Shown: positions 24,787 through 32,984 of the stretch, one piece after another
Layout of the letters: each line of letters opens with the position of its first letter
Position numbering within the stretch: position 1 is the first letter of the stretch
Assembly: GCA_026391075.1 (NCBI GenBank)
Contig: JAPLES010000064.1
Location: 1 to 39,377 of the forward strand
DNA: 39,377 nucleotides
Reading direction: 5' to 3'
Source: Bacteroidota bacterium
Lineage (GTDB): Bacteria; Bacteroidota; Bacteroidia; Chitinophagales; LD1
The notes under the pieces: generated by a model
Told to the model about the DNA's origin: nothing
The model's database searches: none
What the model saw: only the letters and a program-made list of their open reading frames with translations
Translations under genes and position numbers: made by a program

Positions 24787-25527
24787 ATGAAGATACTCGT
24801 TCCCATAGCTAAAGTTCCCGATACAACTTCTAAAATCGCTTTCAACGACAACAACACCAAGTTCAGTCCAGATGGTGTTACTTTTATTATGAACCCTACC
24901 GATGAGTGGTATGCACTCGTTCGCGCTATTGAATTGAAAGAAAAACAAGGGGGTGAAGTAGTGGTGATTCACGTGGGTCTTGCCGATAGCGAACAAATTA
25001 TTCGCAAGGCATTAGCCATTGGTGCTGATAAAGCGGTTCGCGTTGATGCTGACCCTACGGATGCTTATTTCGTAGCAGCACAAATTGCAGCTCATGCAAA
25101 AACTGAAAACTACGATTTGATTATTGCAGGTAAAGAAACCATTGATTACAACTCGTATGAAGTAGGTGGAATGATTGCTGAATTGCTTGACTTACCTTGT
25201 GTAGCTCTCGTTCAGAAATTAGATATTGAAAATGGTGTAGCTACTATCAAGCGCGAAATTGAAGGTGGAACGGAAACAGTAGAAGCAAAATTGCCATTGG
25301 TAATTTGCGCACAAAAAGAATTAGCAGAAGCACGCATACCAAACATGAAAGGAATTATGGGTGCAAGAACAAAACCTTTAACGGTTGTTCCTGCCGATGC
25401 AACGGAGAAGCTGACTACTGTAGTTAACTATTCTCTTCCTGAAAAAGCGAAGGAGTGCAAATATGTTCAGCCCGATAACGTAGCTGAGCTTGTAAGATTA
25501 CTTCACGAAGAAGCGAAGGCGATTTAA
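24787..25527 (+). CDS. etfB: Electron transfer flavoprotein beta subunit
   Basis: A 246-residue protein when started at MKILVPIAKVPD; an ATG 18 codons upstream is in frame but adds an unrelated, promoter-overlapping stretch. The N-terminal fold with ALEL-like helices, EQIIRKALAIGADKAVRV, and AGKETIDYNSYEVGGMIAEL (AMP-binding loop region near 118-137) is typical EtfB/FixA. It forms a dimer with EtfA to carry electrons from acyl-CoA and other dehydrogenases to the quinone pool by way of ETF:quinone oxidoreductase. It is followed by etfA after 44 bases and preceded by a promoter-like site. Confidence 0.95.
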   Translation: MKILVPIAKVPDTTSKIAFNDNNTKFSPDGVTFIMNPTDEWYALVRAIELKEKQGGEVVVIHVGLADSEQIIRKALAIGADKAVRVDADPTDAYFVAAQIAAHAKTENYDLIIAGKETIDYNSYEVGGMIAELLDLPCVALVQKLDIENGVATIKREIEGGTETVEAKLPLVICAQKELAEARIPNMKGIMGARTKPLTVVPADATEKLTTVVNYSLPEKAKECKYVQPDNVAELVRLLHEEAKAI

Positions 25528-25535
25528 GCAGGATT

Positions 25536-25570
25536 TAAATAATCAATCATCATTAATAAATAATCAATCA
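25536..25570. repeat. 14-bp direct repeat just before etfA
   Basis: TAAATAATCAATCA occurs at 25536-25549 and again at 25557-25570, a 21-base period, ending one base before the etfA start codon. It fills most of the etfB-etfA gap. Confidence 0.7.
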
Positions 25571-25571
25571 C

Positions 25572-26549
25572 ATGGCGGTTCTAACTTTTGTAGAAATATC
25601 GGAAGGAAAAATAAAGAAGGCATCGGTGGAAGCGGCTTACTATGGCTCTAAAGTAGCAACGCAATTAGGCACCGATTCGGTGGCCATTGTTTTAGGTGCT
25701 GCAAGTGCCGAAGAATTAGCAACGCTTGGAACAGTAGGAGTGAAGAAAGTGCTTCATGCTAACGATGCGCGTTTCAACAACTTCGATTCAAAAGCATTTT
25801 CAAAAGCTGTGGGTGAAGCAGTGAACGCAGCAGGCGCAAATGTGCTGGTGCTTTCGTTCAACCAAAACGGAAAATTATTAGCACCGCGTTTGAGCGTTCG
25901 CTTAAAGGCTGGCTATGTGCCGGGCGGTGTAGAGTTGCCTGAGTTTAACGGAGCAACAGCAACGGTTAAGAAAAATGTTTTCTCGGGTAAAGCAACAGCA
26001 CACTATCAATTGAACACCGAAAAGAAAGTAATTGCGGTAAATCCGAATTCGCTTTCACCGGTAAGAGGAACAGGAACAGCAGCAGTAGAAGCATTTGCTA
26101 CTACCTTAACTGATGCCGATTTTTCAACCGTAGTAAAAGGAGCCGATTTAATTGTTGGTGAAATTCCATTGAGCGAAGCAGAACTCGTAGTATCTGCAGG
26201 TCGTGGTTTGAAAGGACCTGAGAACTGGGGAATGATTGAAGAACTTGCAAAATTATTAGGTGCAGCAACTGCCTGTTCGCGCGCAGTAGCCGATGTGGAC
26301 TGGAGACCTCACCACGAGCACGTTGGTCAAACCGGTTTAACTATTCGCCCGAATCTTTACATAGCGGTGGGTATTTCAGGAGCTATTCAACACTTAGCAG
26401 GAGTAAACGGTTCTAAAGTTATTGTGGTGATTAACACCGACCCTGAAGCACCTTTCTTTAAAGCAGCCGACTATGGTATTGTAGGCGATGCTTTTGTAGT
26501 AGTGCCGCAGTTGATTGCTGAGATTAAAAAATTAAAGGCGGCTCATTAA
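25572..26549 (+). CDS. etfA: Electron transfer flavoprotein alpha subunit
   Basis: A 325-residue FAD-binding partner of EtfB. The N-terminal half contains ATLGTVGVKKVLHAND and the PRLSVRLKAGYVPGG region. The conserved FAD domain in the C-terminal third shows SAGRGLKGPENWG near 208-220, GQTGLTIRPNLYIAVGISG near 256-274, and NTDPEAPFFKAADYGIVGD near 290-308. All are hallmark EtfA motifs, and the length is normal. It carries the redox-active FAD that takes electrons from dehydrogenases. Expression is probably joined with etfB through a 44-base gap made of a direct repeat. A strong hairpin terminator stands 18 bases after the stop. Confidence 0.95.
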   Translation: MAVLTFVEISEGKIKKASVEAAYYGSKVATQLGTDSVAIVLGAASAEELATLGTVGVKKVLHANDARFNNFDSKAFSKAVGEAVNAAGANVLVLSFNQNGKLLAPRLSVRLKAGYVPGGVELPEFNGATATVKKNVFSGKATAHYQLNTEKKVIAVNPNSLSPVRGTGTAAVEAFATTLTDADFSTVVKGADLIVGEIPLSEAELVVSAGRGLKGPENWGMIEELAKLLGAATACSRAVADVDWRPHHEHVGQTGLTIRPNLYIAVGISGAIQHLAGVNGSKVIVVINTDPEAPFFKAADYGIVGDAFVVVPQLIAEIKKLKAAH

Positions 26550-26566
26550 GTTATAAGCCACACATA

Positions 26567-26606
26567 AAAATGTCATGCTTCGATTCAGTTCGGCATGACA
26601 TTTTTT
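26567..26606 (+). terminator. Terminator of etfBA; repeat-like hairpin
   Basis: AAAATGTCATGC (26567-26578) and GCATGACATTTT (26593-26604) form a perfect 12-bp stem around a 14-base loop, followed by more T residues. The start TGTCATGC is shared with the palindrome at 26642, which hints at a dispersed repeat used as terminator. Confidence 0.75.
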
Positions 26607-26641
26607 ATTTTACTCTCCGTTTTACGGACTCTGGAGGGAAA

Positions 26642-26702
26642 TGTCATGCTGAGCTTGTCGAAGCATCTTTTCGCTTCACTCTTCGACAGGCTCAGAGTGA
26701 CA
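26642..26702. repeat. Dispersed palindromic repeat, 22-base imperfect arms
   Basis: Arms at 26642-26663 and 26681-26702 pair around a 17-base loop, with small mismatched triplets. The core contains GAGCTTGTCGAAG and CTTCGACAGGCTCA, a dispersed intergenic repeat type I recognise from many Bacteroidota genomes. It contains no plausible gene; short open frames across it are accidental. Confidence 0.75.
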
Positions 26703-26804
26703 TGGTCTTTCATTTTCAACTTAGGTTTTTAAAATGGAGAGGCAGGTTTTTTATTTTCGAAAATCGCTTTACATTTCGTTAGCATTGCAATACATTAAGC
26801 AGGA

Positions 26805-27395
26805 ATGAAAAAAATTGAACTCGACATTTTGCAGCTTTCACACAGCGTAACACAGAACCATTCGTATGCAGTGGTGATGGGCGAAGTGGGAGGCACGCGC
26901 AGATTGCCGATAGTGATTGGTGGTTTCGAAGCGCAGGCAATAGCCGTGGCGCTCGATAATATGAAACCATCGCGCCCGCTCACGCACGACTTAATGAAAA
27001 CCATGTGCGATACCTTCGGTATTGAAATTGAATACATCTACATTTCGAAATTGATAGACGGGGTTTTTTATTCGAACCTCGTGTGCAAACGCGATGCAGA
27101 TTTTTTTGAAATTGATTCGCGTACGAGTGATGCGTTGGCACTGGCGGTTCGTTTCGATTGCCCTATTTATGTAGAAGAAGGAGTGCTGAACGAAGCGGGT
27201 GTAGAAGCCGACCCTAACGAAGAACATGCCGTTACTGCCGAAGAAGAAAAAGAAATAGCTGAGTTAACTACTCCCACCACTAACTATACACAAATGACTG
27301 CCCCTGAATTGCAGATTCATTTGAAAGCTGCTTTAGATAATGAAGACTATGAACTTGCCGCGCGCATTCGCGATGAGCTGAATAAGAGGAAGTAG
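26805..27395 (+). CDS. Bifunctional nuclease (DUF151) with C-terminal UVR motif
   Basis: A 196-residue protein. The N-terminal 130 residues are the BFN/DUF151 fold: RRLPIVIGGFEAQAIAVAL near 32-50, then RPLTHDLMKTM near 57-67 and SRTSDALALAVRFDCPIYV near 105-123. After an acidic linker, residues 163-196 form a UvrB/UvrC (UVR) helix-hairpin with LKAALDNEDYELAARIRDEL. In plants and some bacteria BFN proteins have RNase and DNase activity; the UVR motif mediates protein contacts. The combination is widespread in Bacteroidota and its biological role is not settled. The gene stands alone after the repeats that follow etfA, with TACATTTC upstream as a weak -7 box. Confidence 0.88.
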   Translation: MKKIELDILQLSHSVTQNHSYAVVMGEVGGTRRLPIVIGGFEAQAIAVALDNMKPSRPLTHDLMKTMCDTFGIEIEYIYISKLIDGVFYSNLVCKRDADFFEIDSRTSDALALAVRFDCPIYVEEGVLNEAGVEADPNEEHAVTAEEEKEIAELTTPTTNYTQMTAPELQIHLKAALDNEDYELAARIRDELNKRK

Positions 27396-27406
27396 GTTTC
27401 TCAGCA

Positions 27407-27621
27407 CTACTGTTTTGAATCATTCATTTGCTGAAGATACTTTGCTAGTAATTTGTTATTCGAAGTATCTTTTTCAGCAAGGTATTTTGAATAAATACTC
27501 GGATAATCTTTCAACACCTTTAGCATATAATCATTGTCAACAGGATAAAGCATAGAAGTGCGTGTATCTATTACGAATAGTTTCTTATAAAAATGCCCTG
27601 TGGCTTGTGCTATTTCAGTAC
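27407..27621 (-). pseudogene. Out-of-frame C-terminal continuation of the neighbouring exported protein
   Basis: Read on the minus strand in the frame one base off from the upstream gene, this stretch is open for about 72 codons with protein-like content, including GTEIAQATGHFYKK, LFVIDTRTSMLYPVD and KDYPSIYSKYLAEKD, and ends in MNDSKQ and TAG. It begins right at the stop codon (27622-27624) of the upstream gene. One missing A near 27621-27627 would restore a single frame of about 269 residues. It has no start of its own. It may be a real frameshift mutation, a programmed frameshift or a sequencing error. Confidence 0.6.
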
Positions 27622-28215
27622 CTATTCACCCCATGCACCAGCTATTTGAACACCATTAGTAATTTGATTTTTGTAGAATGCGAGAAATCTTCCCATGGTA
27701 ATAACGGGATTATAAAAGGACTGCAATTTCAAACGTTCTAGATTTACATAGCATCGTGCACCAACGGAGTATATCCAGGCATCCATCTTCAATGCGTCTT
27801 TAGAAATACAATCGTCCGTTGGCTTAAACATTACATTTCCCCCTACACCGTTTTCGTAGTCATAAGTTGACCTTACTTTCACGTTTAAATTACACTTCAA
27901 AGAAGGGTGTTTAGATTTAATTTCATCTAAATTCATGTAAAGTCCGTTCGGCAATATTTTATCAGTCAAAGTTTCGTCATAAAAAATTTCAGTGTCAACT
28001 GTTTTAGATTTGTCAACCCAAGTATTTTGCTCAGCTAAATTTGGCTGATTCAAACCAAGTAATTTGGCTTTAAGCGCAACGTACTCTTGTGTATCAATAA
28101 GTCCTTTTGAATACAAATCTTTGTAAAGCTGAAGTTTGGTTACAATAGAATCTGTTTGGGTAATAGTTACTTGCCAAAAGCAGAAAGAAAAGAGGAAGAA
28201 GAAATATTTTTTCAT
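27622..28215 (-). CDS. Exported protein with SHOCT-like segment, probably frameshifted
   Basis: A 197-residue product as it stands. The signal peptide runs to about residue 20 (FFLFSFCFWQVTITQ). A short helical SHOCT-like segment follows at about 27-52 (LQLYKDLYSKGLIDTQEYVA), a motif often found near the end of membrane-linked proteins but here at the front. The rest is an unrecognised beta-rich domain with two cysteines (KCNLNV, DDCISKD). The protein ends abruptly at AGAWGE, and a well-formed coding sequence continues in another frame to 27407, so the complete protein was probably near 269 residues. It is the last of three minus-strand genes after the nucleosidase and a small lipoprotein. 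No function is assigned. Confidence 0.7.
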   Translation of the reverse strand: MKKYFFFLFSFCFWQVTITQTDSIVTKLQLYKDLYSKGLIDTQEYVALKAKLLGLNQPNLAEQNTWVDKSKTVDTEIFYDETLTDKILPNGLYMNLDEIKSKHPSLKCNLNVKVRSTYDYENGVGGNVMFKPTDDCISKDALKMDAWIYSVGARCYVNLERLKLQSFYNPVITMGRFLAFYKNQITNGVQIAGAWGE

Positions 28216-28270
28216 GGAATGAATTTAAAAATACTCCGTAACACATCCCTCACTTCTCCGAAACATACTT

Positions 28271-28609
28271 TCACATACCATCCATGCTGTTGGGGGTAAA
28301 TTCAAACACGCGTTTGGTATCGTCTTTTTGTAAAAATGTAAGTGTGCATTTATCGTTTCCTTCCCATTCAAAGCTGATGGTTTTATCGCTGAGGTCGCTG
28401 CCGTAAAACTCAAAGCTGATATTTCCTTTCAGCCCTTTGCCTTCGGCTTTTATATCGGTTACCCATGGCGAAACCGAAGCATCGCGTTTACCCGAAATAG
28501 AAATTTTGATTTCACCATTTGGCGAGTTACTTACCACGGCATCTTTTTTTTCCTGACTACAAGAGGAGAGGAGCATAACCGAAATAACAAGGAGTATTAA
28601 TTTTTGCAT
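28271..28609 (-). CDS. Small lipoprotein of unknown function
   Basis: A 112-residue lipoprotein with a signal ending LLSSC (lipidated Cys at 17). The mature domain of about 90 residues alternates charged and hydrophobic residues as in a beta sandwich (GEIKISISGKRDASVSPWV, ISFEFYGSDLSDKTISFEWE) and ends FEFTPNSMDGM. I do not recognise the family. It lies 40 bases downstream of the nucleosidase gene and 55 bases upstream of the frameshifted gene, so all three may share a transcript. Anchoring in the inner or outer membrane cannot be told from the sequence. Confidence 0.7.
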   Translation of the reverse strand: MQKLILLVISVMLLSSCSQEKKDAVVSNSPNGEIKISISGKRDASVSPWVTDIKAEGKGLKGNISFEFYGSDLSDKTISFEWEGNDKCTLTFLQKDDTKRVFEFTPNSMDGM

Positions 28610-28649
28610 GGCTTTGGTTTTAGAGAGAATGAAGATGAGGAAATTGGTT

Positions 28650-29414
28650 TTAAAACTGTGCGTAAATATTCCTCACCACCTCCACTGAATAGCGGCTCGA
28701 TATTTTTTTGATGAACACAGGAAAGTCAATGTGCGACTGCTCATCGGCAGCATCAGATATAGTTCGGATAATGGTAAACGGTAAACCGTATTCATAACAA
28801 ACCTGCGCCACAGCCGCGCCTTCCATTTCTACACACAACACTGCAGGAAGTTTTTCAAGCAACGCATGTTTATCAGCAGCATACGAAAAGAATTTATCTC
28901 CGCTAGCAATGTCACCAACCACTAATTTAGGAGATGTAATGTTGAACGCTGCTAACTCTTCATCACTAATAACTTCGTGCAGTTGTTTTGTTTCAAGCAA
29001 AGCATTCACTGCTTTTGTAGCTGTGATTAATTGTTCGTGTCCGCATTCAAAATAAGTTTTGCCCAACAGCGGAATTTCAAAACGCGGCATTAATGGTTGC
29101 GCATCCATATCGTGTTGTATCAAACGTTTCGCAATAACAATGTCACCTATATTCAAATCTTCATTGAGCGCGCCTGCCACACCGGTAAAAATCAATTCGG
29201 TAATGTTGAATTCAAGAATAAGATTCGAAACGGTGGTTGCCGCTGCCACCTTCCCCCATCGCGAAAACACCACTACGGTTTTAATACCGTTGAGTGTTCC
29301 GCTGTAATATGTGCGCATGCCGCGTGTAAATTCTTTCACATCACTCAGCAGTTCCACCACTCCGTTTATCTCTTCGTGCATGGCACCCATAATGCCTATC
29401 ATTCTTTCTGTCAT
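28650..29414 (-). CDS. mtnN: 5'-Methylthioadenosine/S-adenosylhomocysteine nucleosidase
   Basis: A 254-residue enzyme that cleaves adenine from methylthioadenosine and S-adenosylhomocysteine, clearing by-products of SAM use. MIGIMGAMHEEI (5-16) carries the catalytic acid glutamate, FTGVAGALNEDLNIGDIVIA (77-96) binds the nucleoside, VEMEGAAVAQVC (195-206) has the ribose-binding E198, and IRTISDAADE (216-225) has the catalytic Asp D221. The MTN motif order and spacing match E. coli Pfs. The gene starts with ATG at 29414 or at the methionine four codons in. It leads a minus-strand group of three. No luxS or speE is in the window, so the wider methyl cycle is not shown. Confidence 0.92.
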   Translation of the reverse strand: MTERMIGIMGAMHEEINGVVELLSDVKEFTRGMRTYYSGTLNGIKTVVVFSRWGKVAAATTVSNLILEFNITELIFTGVAGALNEDLNIGDIVIAKRLIQHDMDAQPLMPRFEIPLLGKTYFECGHEQLITATKAVNALLETKQLHEVISDEELAAFNITSPKLVVGDIASGDKFFSYAADKHALLEKLPAVLCVEMEGAAVAQVCYEYGLPFTIIRTISDAADEQSHIDFPVFIKKISSRYSVEVVRNIYAQF

Positions 29415-29536
29415 TTGATAAACGTAATAAAAGTTTCCATCGGCAAAATGTTATAGGCTGTTAAAGCACTCTTCGGTTGAAAGGCTTGTTTATGGAATTT
29501 CCCTCAAACATTCATCTTTGATTTAAATTTAGAAAC

Positions 29537-31081
29537 ATGAAAAAACACTTCCTGCTTTTGTTTGCCTCCACAACATTCTTGTTGAACGCGCAAACAAATC
29601 TCCCAACTAAAAAAATTACAGTATTTAAAAATGCCACCGCCATGCTGGTAAAAGAAGGAACTGCTCCGTTGAAAAATGGAAACGTTTCGCTTCCTATTCC
29701 GCAGCAAACTTTGTTCGGCACTTTTTTTATTGGTGCGTCAAAAGATAATTCGGTAAAAAATATTGTCTTCAAAACCGATACACTCAAGAAGAAAGCGCAC
29801 AGCAGTTCGGTGTGGCAATACCTTGCAGGCAACTTGAATAAACAGGTTACTCTTCATTACACGCCAACAACGGGAATTGATAAATCTGTTTCGGGCACTG
29901 TGCTCGATTACGATTTATATACGGGTGTTATGAAATTTAAAGATGATGGAGGAAAAACAATGATTATGCACGTGGGGCAGATTTATGATGCCACGTTTAA
30001 AGAAGATCCTTCTGCATTCTATATAGCAGATAGTGTGAAGCGAATGATGGTGCTCAAATCAGAAAAGGCAACAGATAATATTTCGTTGCAGGAAATTTAT
30101 ATGACAGGCGGCATCAACTGGATTCCTTCTTACTATTTGAAATTGAAAGACGATAAAACTGCGCGCCTCGAAATGAAAGCCGTGGTTGAAAATTATTCTG
30201 AAGACTTTAACGATGCTGAAGTGGAATTGGTAGTGGGTGCGCCACAAATGCTTTACAGCAATAAGTTCGACCCTATGATTTACGACTACATTACTTCCGA
30301 TGGAAATAATTTTGCAAATAACGATTACCGCGCAAAAGGCGGTTACATGCAAATGAATGCTTTAACCGCTACTGCTGAAACTGCGGCAGATGGTGCTTAT
30401 TTTGAAAATGAATTTTCTACAAACGGAGAAAAAGCCGGTGATATGTATATCTACAAACTCGGTAAAATTTCGTTGCCTAATCAAAGCAAAGGTTCGTTTC
30501 CAATATTTGCAGGTAACGTAGAATACAAAGACAAATACGAAGGCAGTATTTACGATATCACGAATTATTACAACACGCGTTACGTTCCTCAGGACGATAA
30601 ACCGTTCGATATTTTTCATTCGCTTGAAGTCAAGAATACTTCTGCTGTTCCGCTCACTACCGCATCGGTTATGGTAGTAAATGAAAAAGACCAGTTCATT
30701 GCACAAGATGAATTGAAATATACTCCGGTAGGCGCTACCAACAATATTCGTTTGTCAAAAGCTATTGACATCATCATGAAAAATTCGGAAGAAGAAAAAA
30801 ATCGGGAAGACAATGCGAAGAAGATTGGCAAGACCAGTTACAGCAAAGTAATTTTGAAAGGAACTGTTAACGTAGATAATTTTCAAAATAAGGAAGTAAT
30901 CGTTTCGGTTACTAAAACATTGAGCGGAACGGTGCTCATTTCAGGAAACGATGGCAAAATTACCAAAGTGAATTCTTACAACTACATTAACCCGAGTTCA
31001 AACATAAAATGGGAAGTAAAACTCAACGCCAATGAAAAGAAATTGTTGACCTACGAGTATGAAGTGTTTTTTATCCCATAA
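29537..31081 (+). CDS. Exported DUF4139-like protein
   Basis: A 514-residue exported protein with a clear signal peptide (FLLLFASTTFLLNAQ). The N-terminal 140 residues are beta-rich (KITVFKNATAMLVKEGTAPL), resembling the start of DUF4140/DUF4139 proteins, where a short strand opens with an IxVYxxxA-type motif. A middle stretch, IYMTGGINWIPSYYLKLKD, is the closest match to the DUF4139 core (YxxxxxxWxPxYdl), and the C-terminal half is a beta sandwich ending LLTYEYEVFFIP. There is no coiled-coil between the two parts as in longer mucoidy-inhibitor A relatives. No T9SS signal or lipobox is visible. Function is unknown and the gene seems monocistronic, with CATCTTTG 16 bases upstream as a weak -7 box. 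Confidence 0.7.
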   Translation: MKKHFLLLFASTTFLLNAQTNLPTKKITVFKNATAMLVKEGTAPLKNGNVSLPIPQQTLFGTFFIGASKDNSVKNIVFKTDTLKKKAHSSSVWQYLAGNLNKQVTLHYTPTTGIDKSVSGTVLDYDLYTGVMKFKDDGGKTMIMHVGQIYDATFKEDPSAFYIADSVKRMMVLKSEKATDNISLQEIYMTGGINWIPSYYLKLKDDKTARLEMKAVVENYSEDFNDAEVELVVGAPQMLYSNKFDPMIYDYITSDGNNFANNDYRAKGGYMQMNALTATAETAADGAYFENEFSTNGEKAGDMYIYKLGKISLPNQSKGSFPIFAGNVEYKDKYEGSIYDITNYYNTRYVPQDDKPFDIFHSLEVKNTSAVPLTTASVMVVNEKDQFIAQDELKYTPVGATNNIRLSKAIDIIMKNSEEEKNREDNAKKIGKTSYSKVILKGTVNVDNFQNKEVIVSVTKTLSGTVLISGNDGKITKVNSYNYINPSSNIKWEVKLNANEKKLLTYEYEVFFIP

Positions 31082-31169
31082 ACAATTTCGCATTCTGTTT
31101 TATTGATAGATACACATCAGCGTTTTATTTCAGATAATTACGAACAACATTAGCAATAGAAATTAATTG

Positions 31170-31748
31170 ATGAAGAAATTCTACTTGTTGTTATTTTGCT
31201 TTTCAGTTTTTTGCCATTCCTCTTTCGCGGGAGGTAATGATTCTGTATCTGCTAAAAATGATTCTTCCAACTTATTTGGAATTACGAACATCCACTGGAT
31301 GACACTTGACCAGGCACAGGAGGCTCAAAAGAAAAACCCGAAAAAGATATTCATGCACGTTTACGCTACCTGGTGTCGTTGGTGTAAAATGGAAGATTCG
31401 GTTGCTTTTCGCAATAGTCAAATAGCAGATTACATCAACCGAAATTTTTATCCCGTAAAATTCAATGCCGAAACCAAGAGCACGGTAACGTTTAAAGGCA
31501 AGCCGTTTAATTTCATTAAAGACGAAAACTATTTTGTGAATGAACTTGCTCCATATTTACTCAATGGCAGAATGAGTTATCCGGGTACCGTAATTTTGGA
31601 TGAGTCGACAAACGTGATGAATGTGCGCAACGGTTACATTGAGCCCGTTTACCTTGAATTAGTTCTCAACTATTACGGCAGCAACTCTTACAAAGAAATG
31701 AAACTGGAAGATTTCGATGATGGGTTCATTGGAAAAATTCAGGAATAA
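31170..31748 (+). CDS. Exported thioredoxin-fold protein (WCRWC)
   Basis: A 192-residue protein; ATG 31170 is preferred over an adjoining TTG. The signal peptide ends near SSFA (residue 20). The fold carries KIFMHVYATWCRWCKMEDSV, with redox cysteines C69 and C72 in a WCxWC arrangement of the thioredoxin_7/DUF255 kind, and MSYPGTVILDES with the cis-Pro. The lone CxxC and the signal suggest a periplasmic disulfide reductase or isomerase. It is followed after 92 bases by a lipoprotein methionine sulfoxide reductase; the pair could work as reductant and enzyme, which is inference. The insert between the CxxC and cis-Pro (about residues 85-145) is typical of DUF255-related proteins. Confidence 0.8.
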   Translation: MKKFYLLLFCFSVFCHSSFAGGNDSVSAKNDSSNLFGITNIHWMTLDQAQEAQKKNPKKIFMHVYATWCRWCKMEDSVAFRNSQIADYINRNFYPVKFNAETKSTVTFKGKPFNFIKDENYFVNELAPYLLNGRMSYPGTVILDESTNVMNVRNGYIEPVYLELVLNYYGSNSYKEMKLEDFDDGFIGKIQE

Positions 31749-31840
31749 TCTCTTGCTACTTTTTTTTATTTTTTCAGAAGTATCTTGCCTTACTTTGTAA
31801 GGAATCTATTTGTATTTCGACAAAAGATAAAAGACAAAAC

Positions 31841-32350
31841 ATGAAAAAATCATTTTTAGTTTTAGGCAGCGCGGTGTTGATGCTTACATCATGCGCGCAA
31901 AAGAATTCAACCATAAAGAGCCAAATCAAACCAATAACTATGAGTAACTCGAACGACACTACACCAATTGTAAAGACAGAGGAAGAATGGAAAAAATTTC
32001 TTACAGCCGAGCAATATGAAGTGCTCCGCGAAAAAGGAACAGAGCGTGCTTTCACGGGGAAGTATTATTTAAACAAAGAGAAAGGAGTTTATGTATGCGG
32101 TGCTTGCGGCAGTGAATTATTTACCTCCGATATGAAATTCGATTCGCATTGCGGCTGGCCAAGTTTCGATAAAGAAATTGCAGGCGGTAAAATCAAAACA
32201 CATATTGATACTACTTTCGGAATGGTGCGCACAGAAATTATGTGCGCTAAATGTGGCGGGCATCTTGGTCACTTGTTTGATGACGGAGCAACTGAAACCG
32301 GTCAACGCTATTGTGTCAACTCGCTTTCGCTTGACTTTAAAAAACAGTAA
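31841..32350 (+). CDS. msrB: Peptide-methionine (R)-S-oxide reductase MsrB, lipoprotein
   Basis: A 169-residue enzyme that reduces methionine R-sulfoxide in proteins. The zinc ligands C86 and C89 (CGACG) and C135 and C138 (CAKCGGHLGH) are intact. The catalytic Cys is C158 in RYCVNSLSLDF and a second Cys, C104 in SHCGWPSFD, is placed to resolve the sulfenate. The N-terminus is a lipoprotein signal, LMLTSC, with lipid Cys at 18, so this enzyme works outside the cytoplasm, where bacteria need protection against oxidants; most MsrB proteins are cytoplasmic. It follows the exported thioredoxin-fold gene. The 3' end overlaps the convergent Nudix gene by 14 bases. Confidence 0.92.
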   Translation: MKKSFLVLGSAVLMLTSCAQKNSTIKSQIKPITMSNSNDTTPIVKTEEEWKKFLTAEQYEVLREKGTERAFTGKYYLNKEKGVYVCGACGSELFTSDMKFDSHCGWPSFDKEIAGGKIKTHIDTTFGMVRTEIMCAKCGGHLGHLFDDGATETGQRYCVNSLSLDFKKQ

Positions 32351-32984
32351 TTCGCTCCGATATAAAAACAAACTCGCTTAGCATAATAGCAGTAGCTCCC
32401 CAAATAATGTGCTCGTTAAAAATGTAAGCGGGCACATGCACTGTGCTGCCATCGAACAATTTTATTTCGGTTCGGAGGTTTACATTTTTGTTATCGAAGA
32501 AAAACGAAACAGGAATCTCGACTACTTTTTCTACTTCGTTTTGTGGGGGAACAAATTTTTCAAAACCCGTTGCAAAACCTATCGAAGGAGAAACCAAAAA
32601 ATTGCTTGGAGGAATATAGAGTTCACTCAAACCTCCTATTACTTCAATTTTATTTCTGTCAATTCCTATCTCTTCAAATGTTTCGCGCAGCGCTGTTTCC
32701 AATAAATCGGCATCGCTAATATCTTTCTTACCACCGGGAAAACTCATTTGTCCGCTATGAACACCTTCATATTTTTTTCGCTGCGTAAAAGCAATATGCA
32801 ACTCATTCTTTTTTTCAAAGAGCAATAACATCACACCGCTTAAGCGCGGATTGTTGGCGAGTATTTCTTCTTTAGTTAATCGTGGACGATAAGAAGGTGC
32901 CATGCGATATTGTGCTTCTTCACCAGGCAATGGCTTCTGTAATTCCTGTTTTAATTTTTCAATAAATATTTTGTCAAACTTCAT
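32337..32984 (-). CDS. Nudix hydrolase, CoA pyrophosphatase type
   Basis: A 215-residue hydrolase. The NudL/UPF0035 signature HSGQMSFPGG (76-85) precedes the Nudix box with LLETALRETFEEIGI (94-108), where R100, E101, E104 and E105 bind the metal. IAFTQRKKYEGVHSGQ is the usual lead-in. Homologues cut CoA and acyl-CoA into phosphopantetheine and 3',5'-ADP; other nucleotide diphosphates cannot be excluded. The first glutamate position of the canonical box is an aspartate or shifted (GGKKDISD), as in many members of this subfamily. The gene stands alone, convergent with msrB and with a 14-base overlap. Confidence 0.88.
   Translation of the reverse strand: MKFDKIFIEKLKQELQKPLPGEEAQYRMAPSYRPRLTKEEILANNPRLSGVMLLLFEKKNELHIAFTQRKKYEGVHSGQMSFPGGKKDISDADLLETALRETFEEIGIDRNKIEVIGGLSELYIPPSNFLVSPSIGFATGFEKFVPPQNEVEKVVEIPVSFFFDNKNVNLRTEIKLFDGSTVHVPAYIFNEHIIWGATAIMLSEFVFISERITVF

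Noticed and set aside
26570-26782. 70-codon open frame after etfA
   Set aside because: It lies across two palindromic repeats and a terminator, with no protein-like pattern.
31167-31169. TTG start for the thioredoxin-fold gene
   Set aside because: An ATG follows immediately and yields an ordinary signal peptide.
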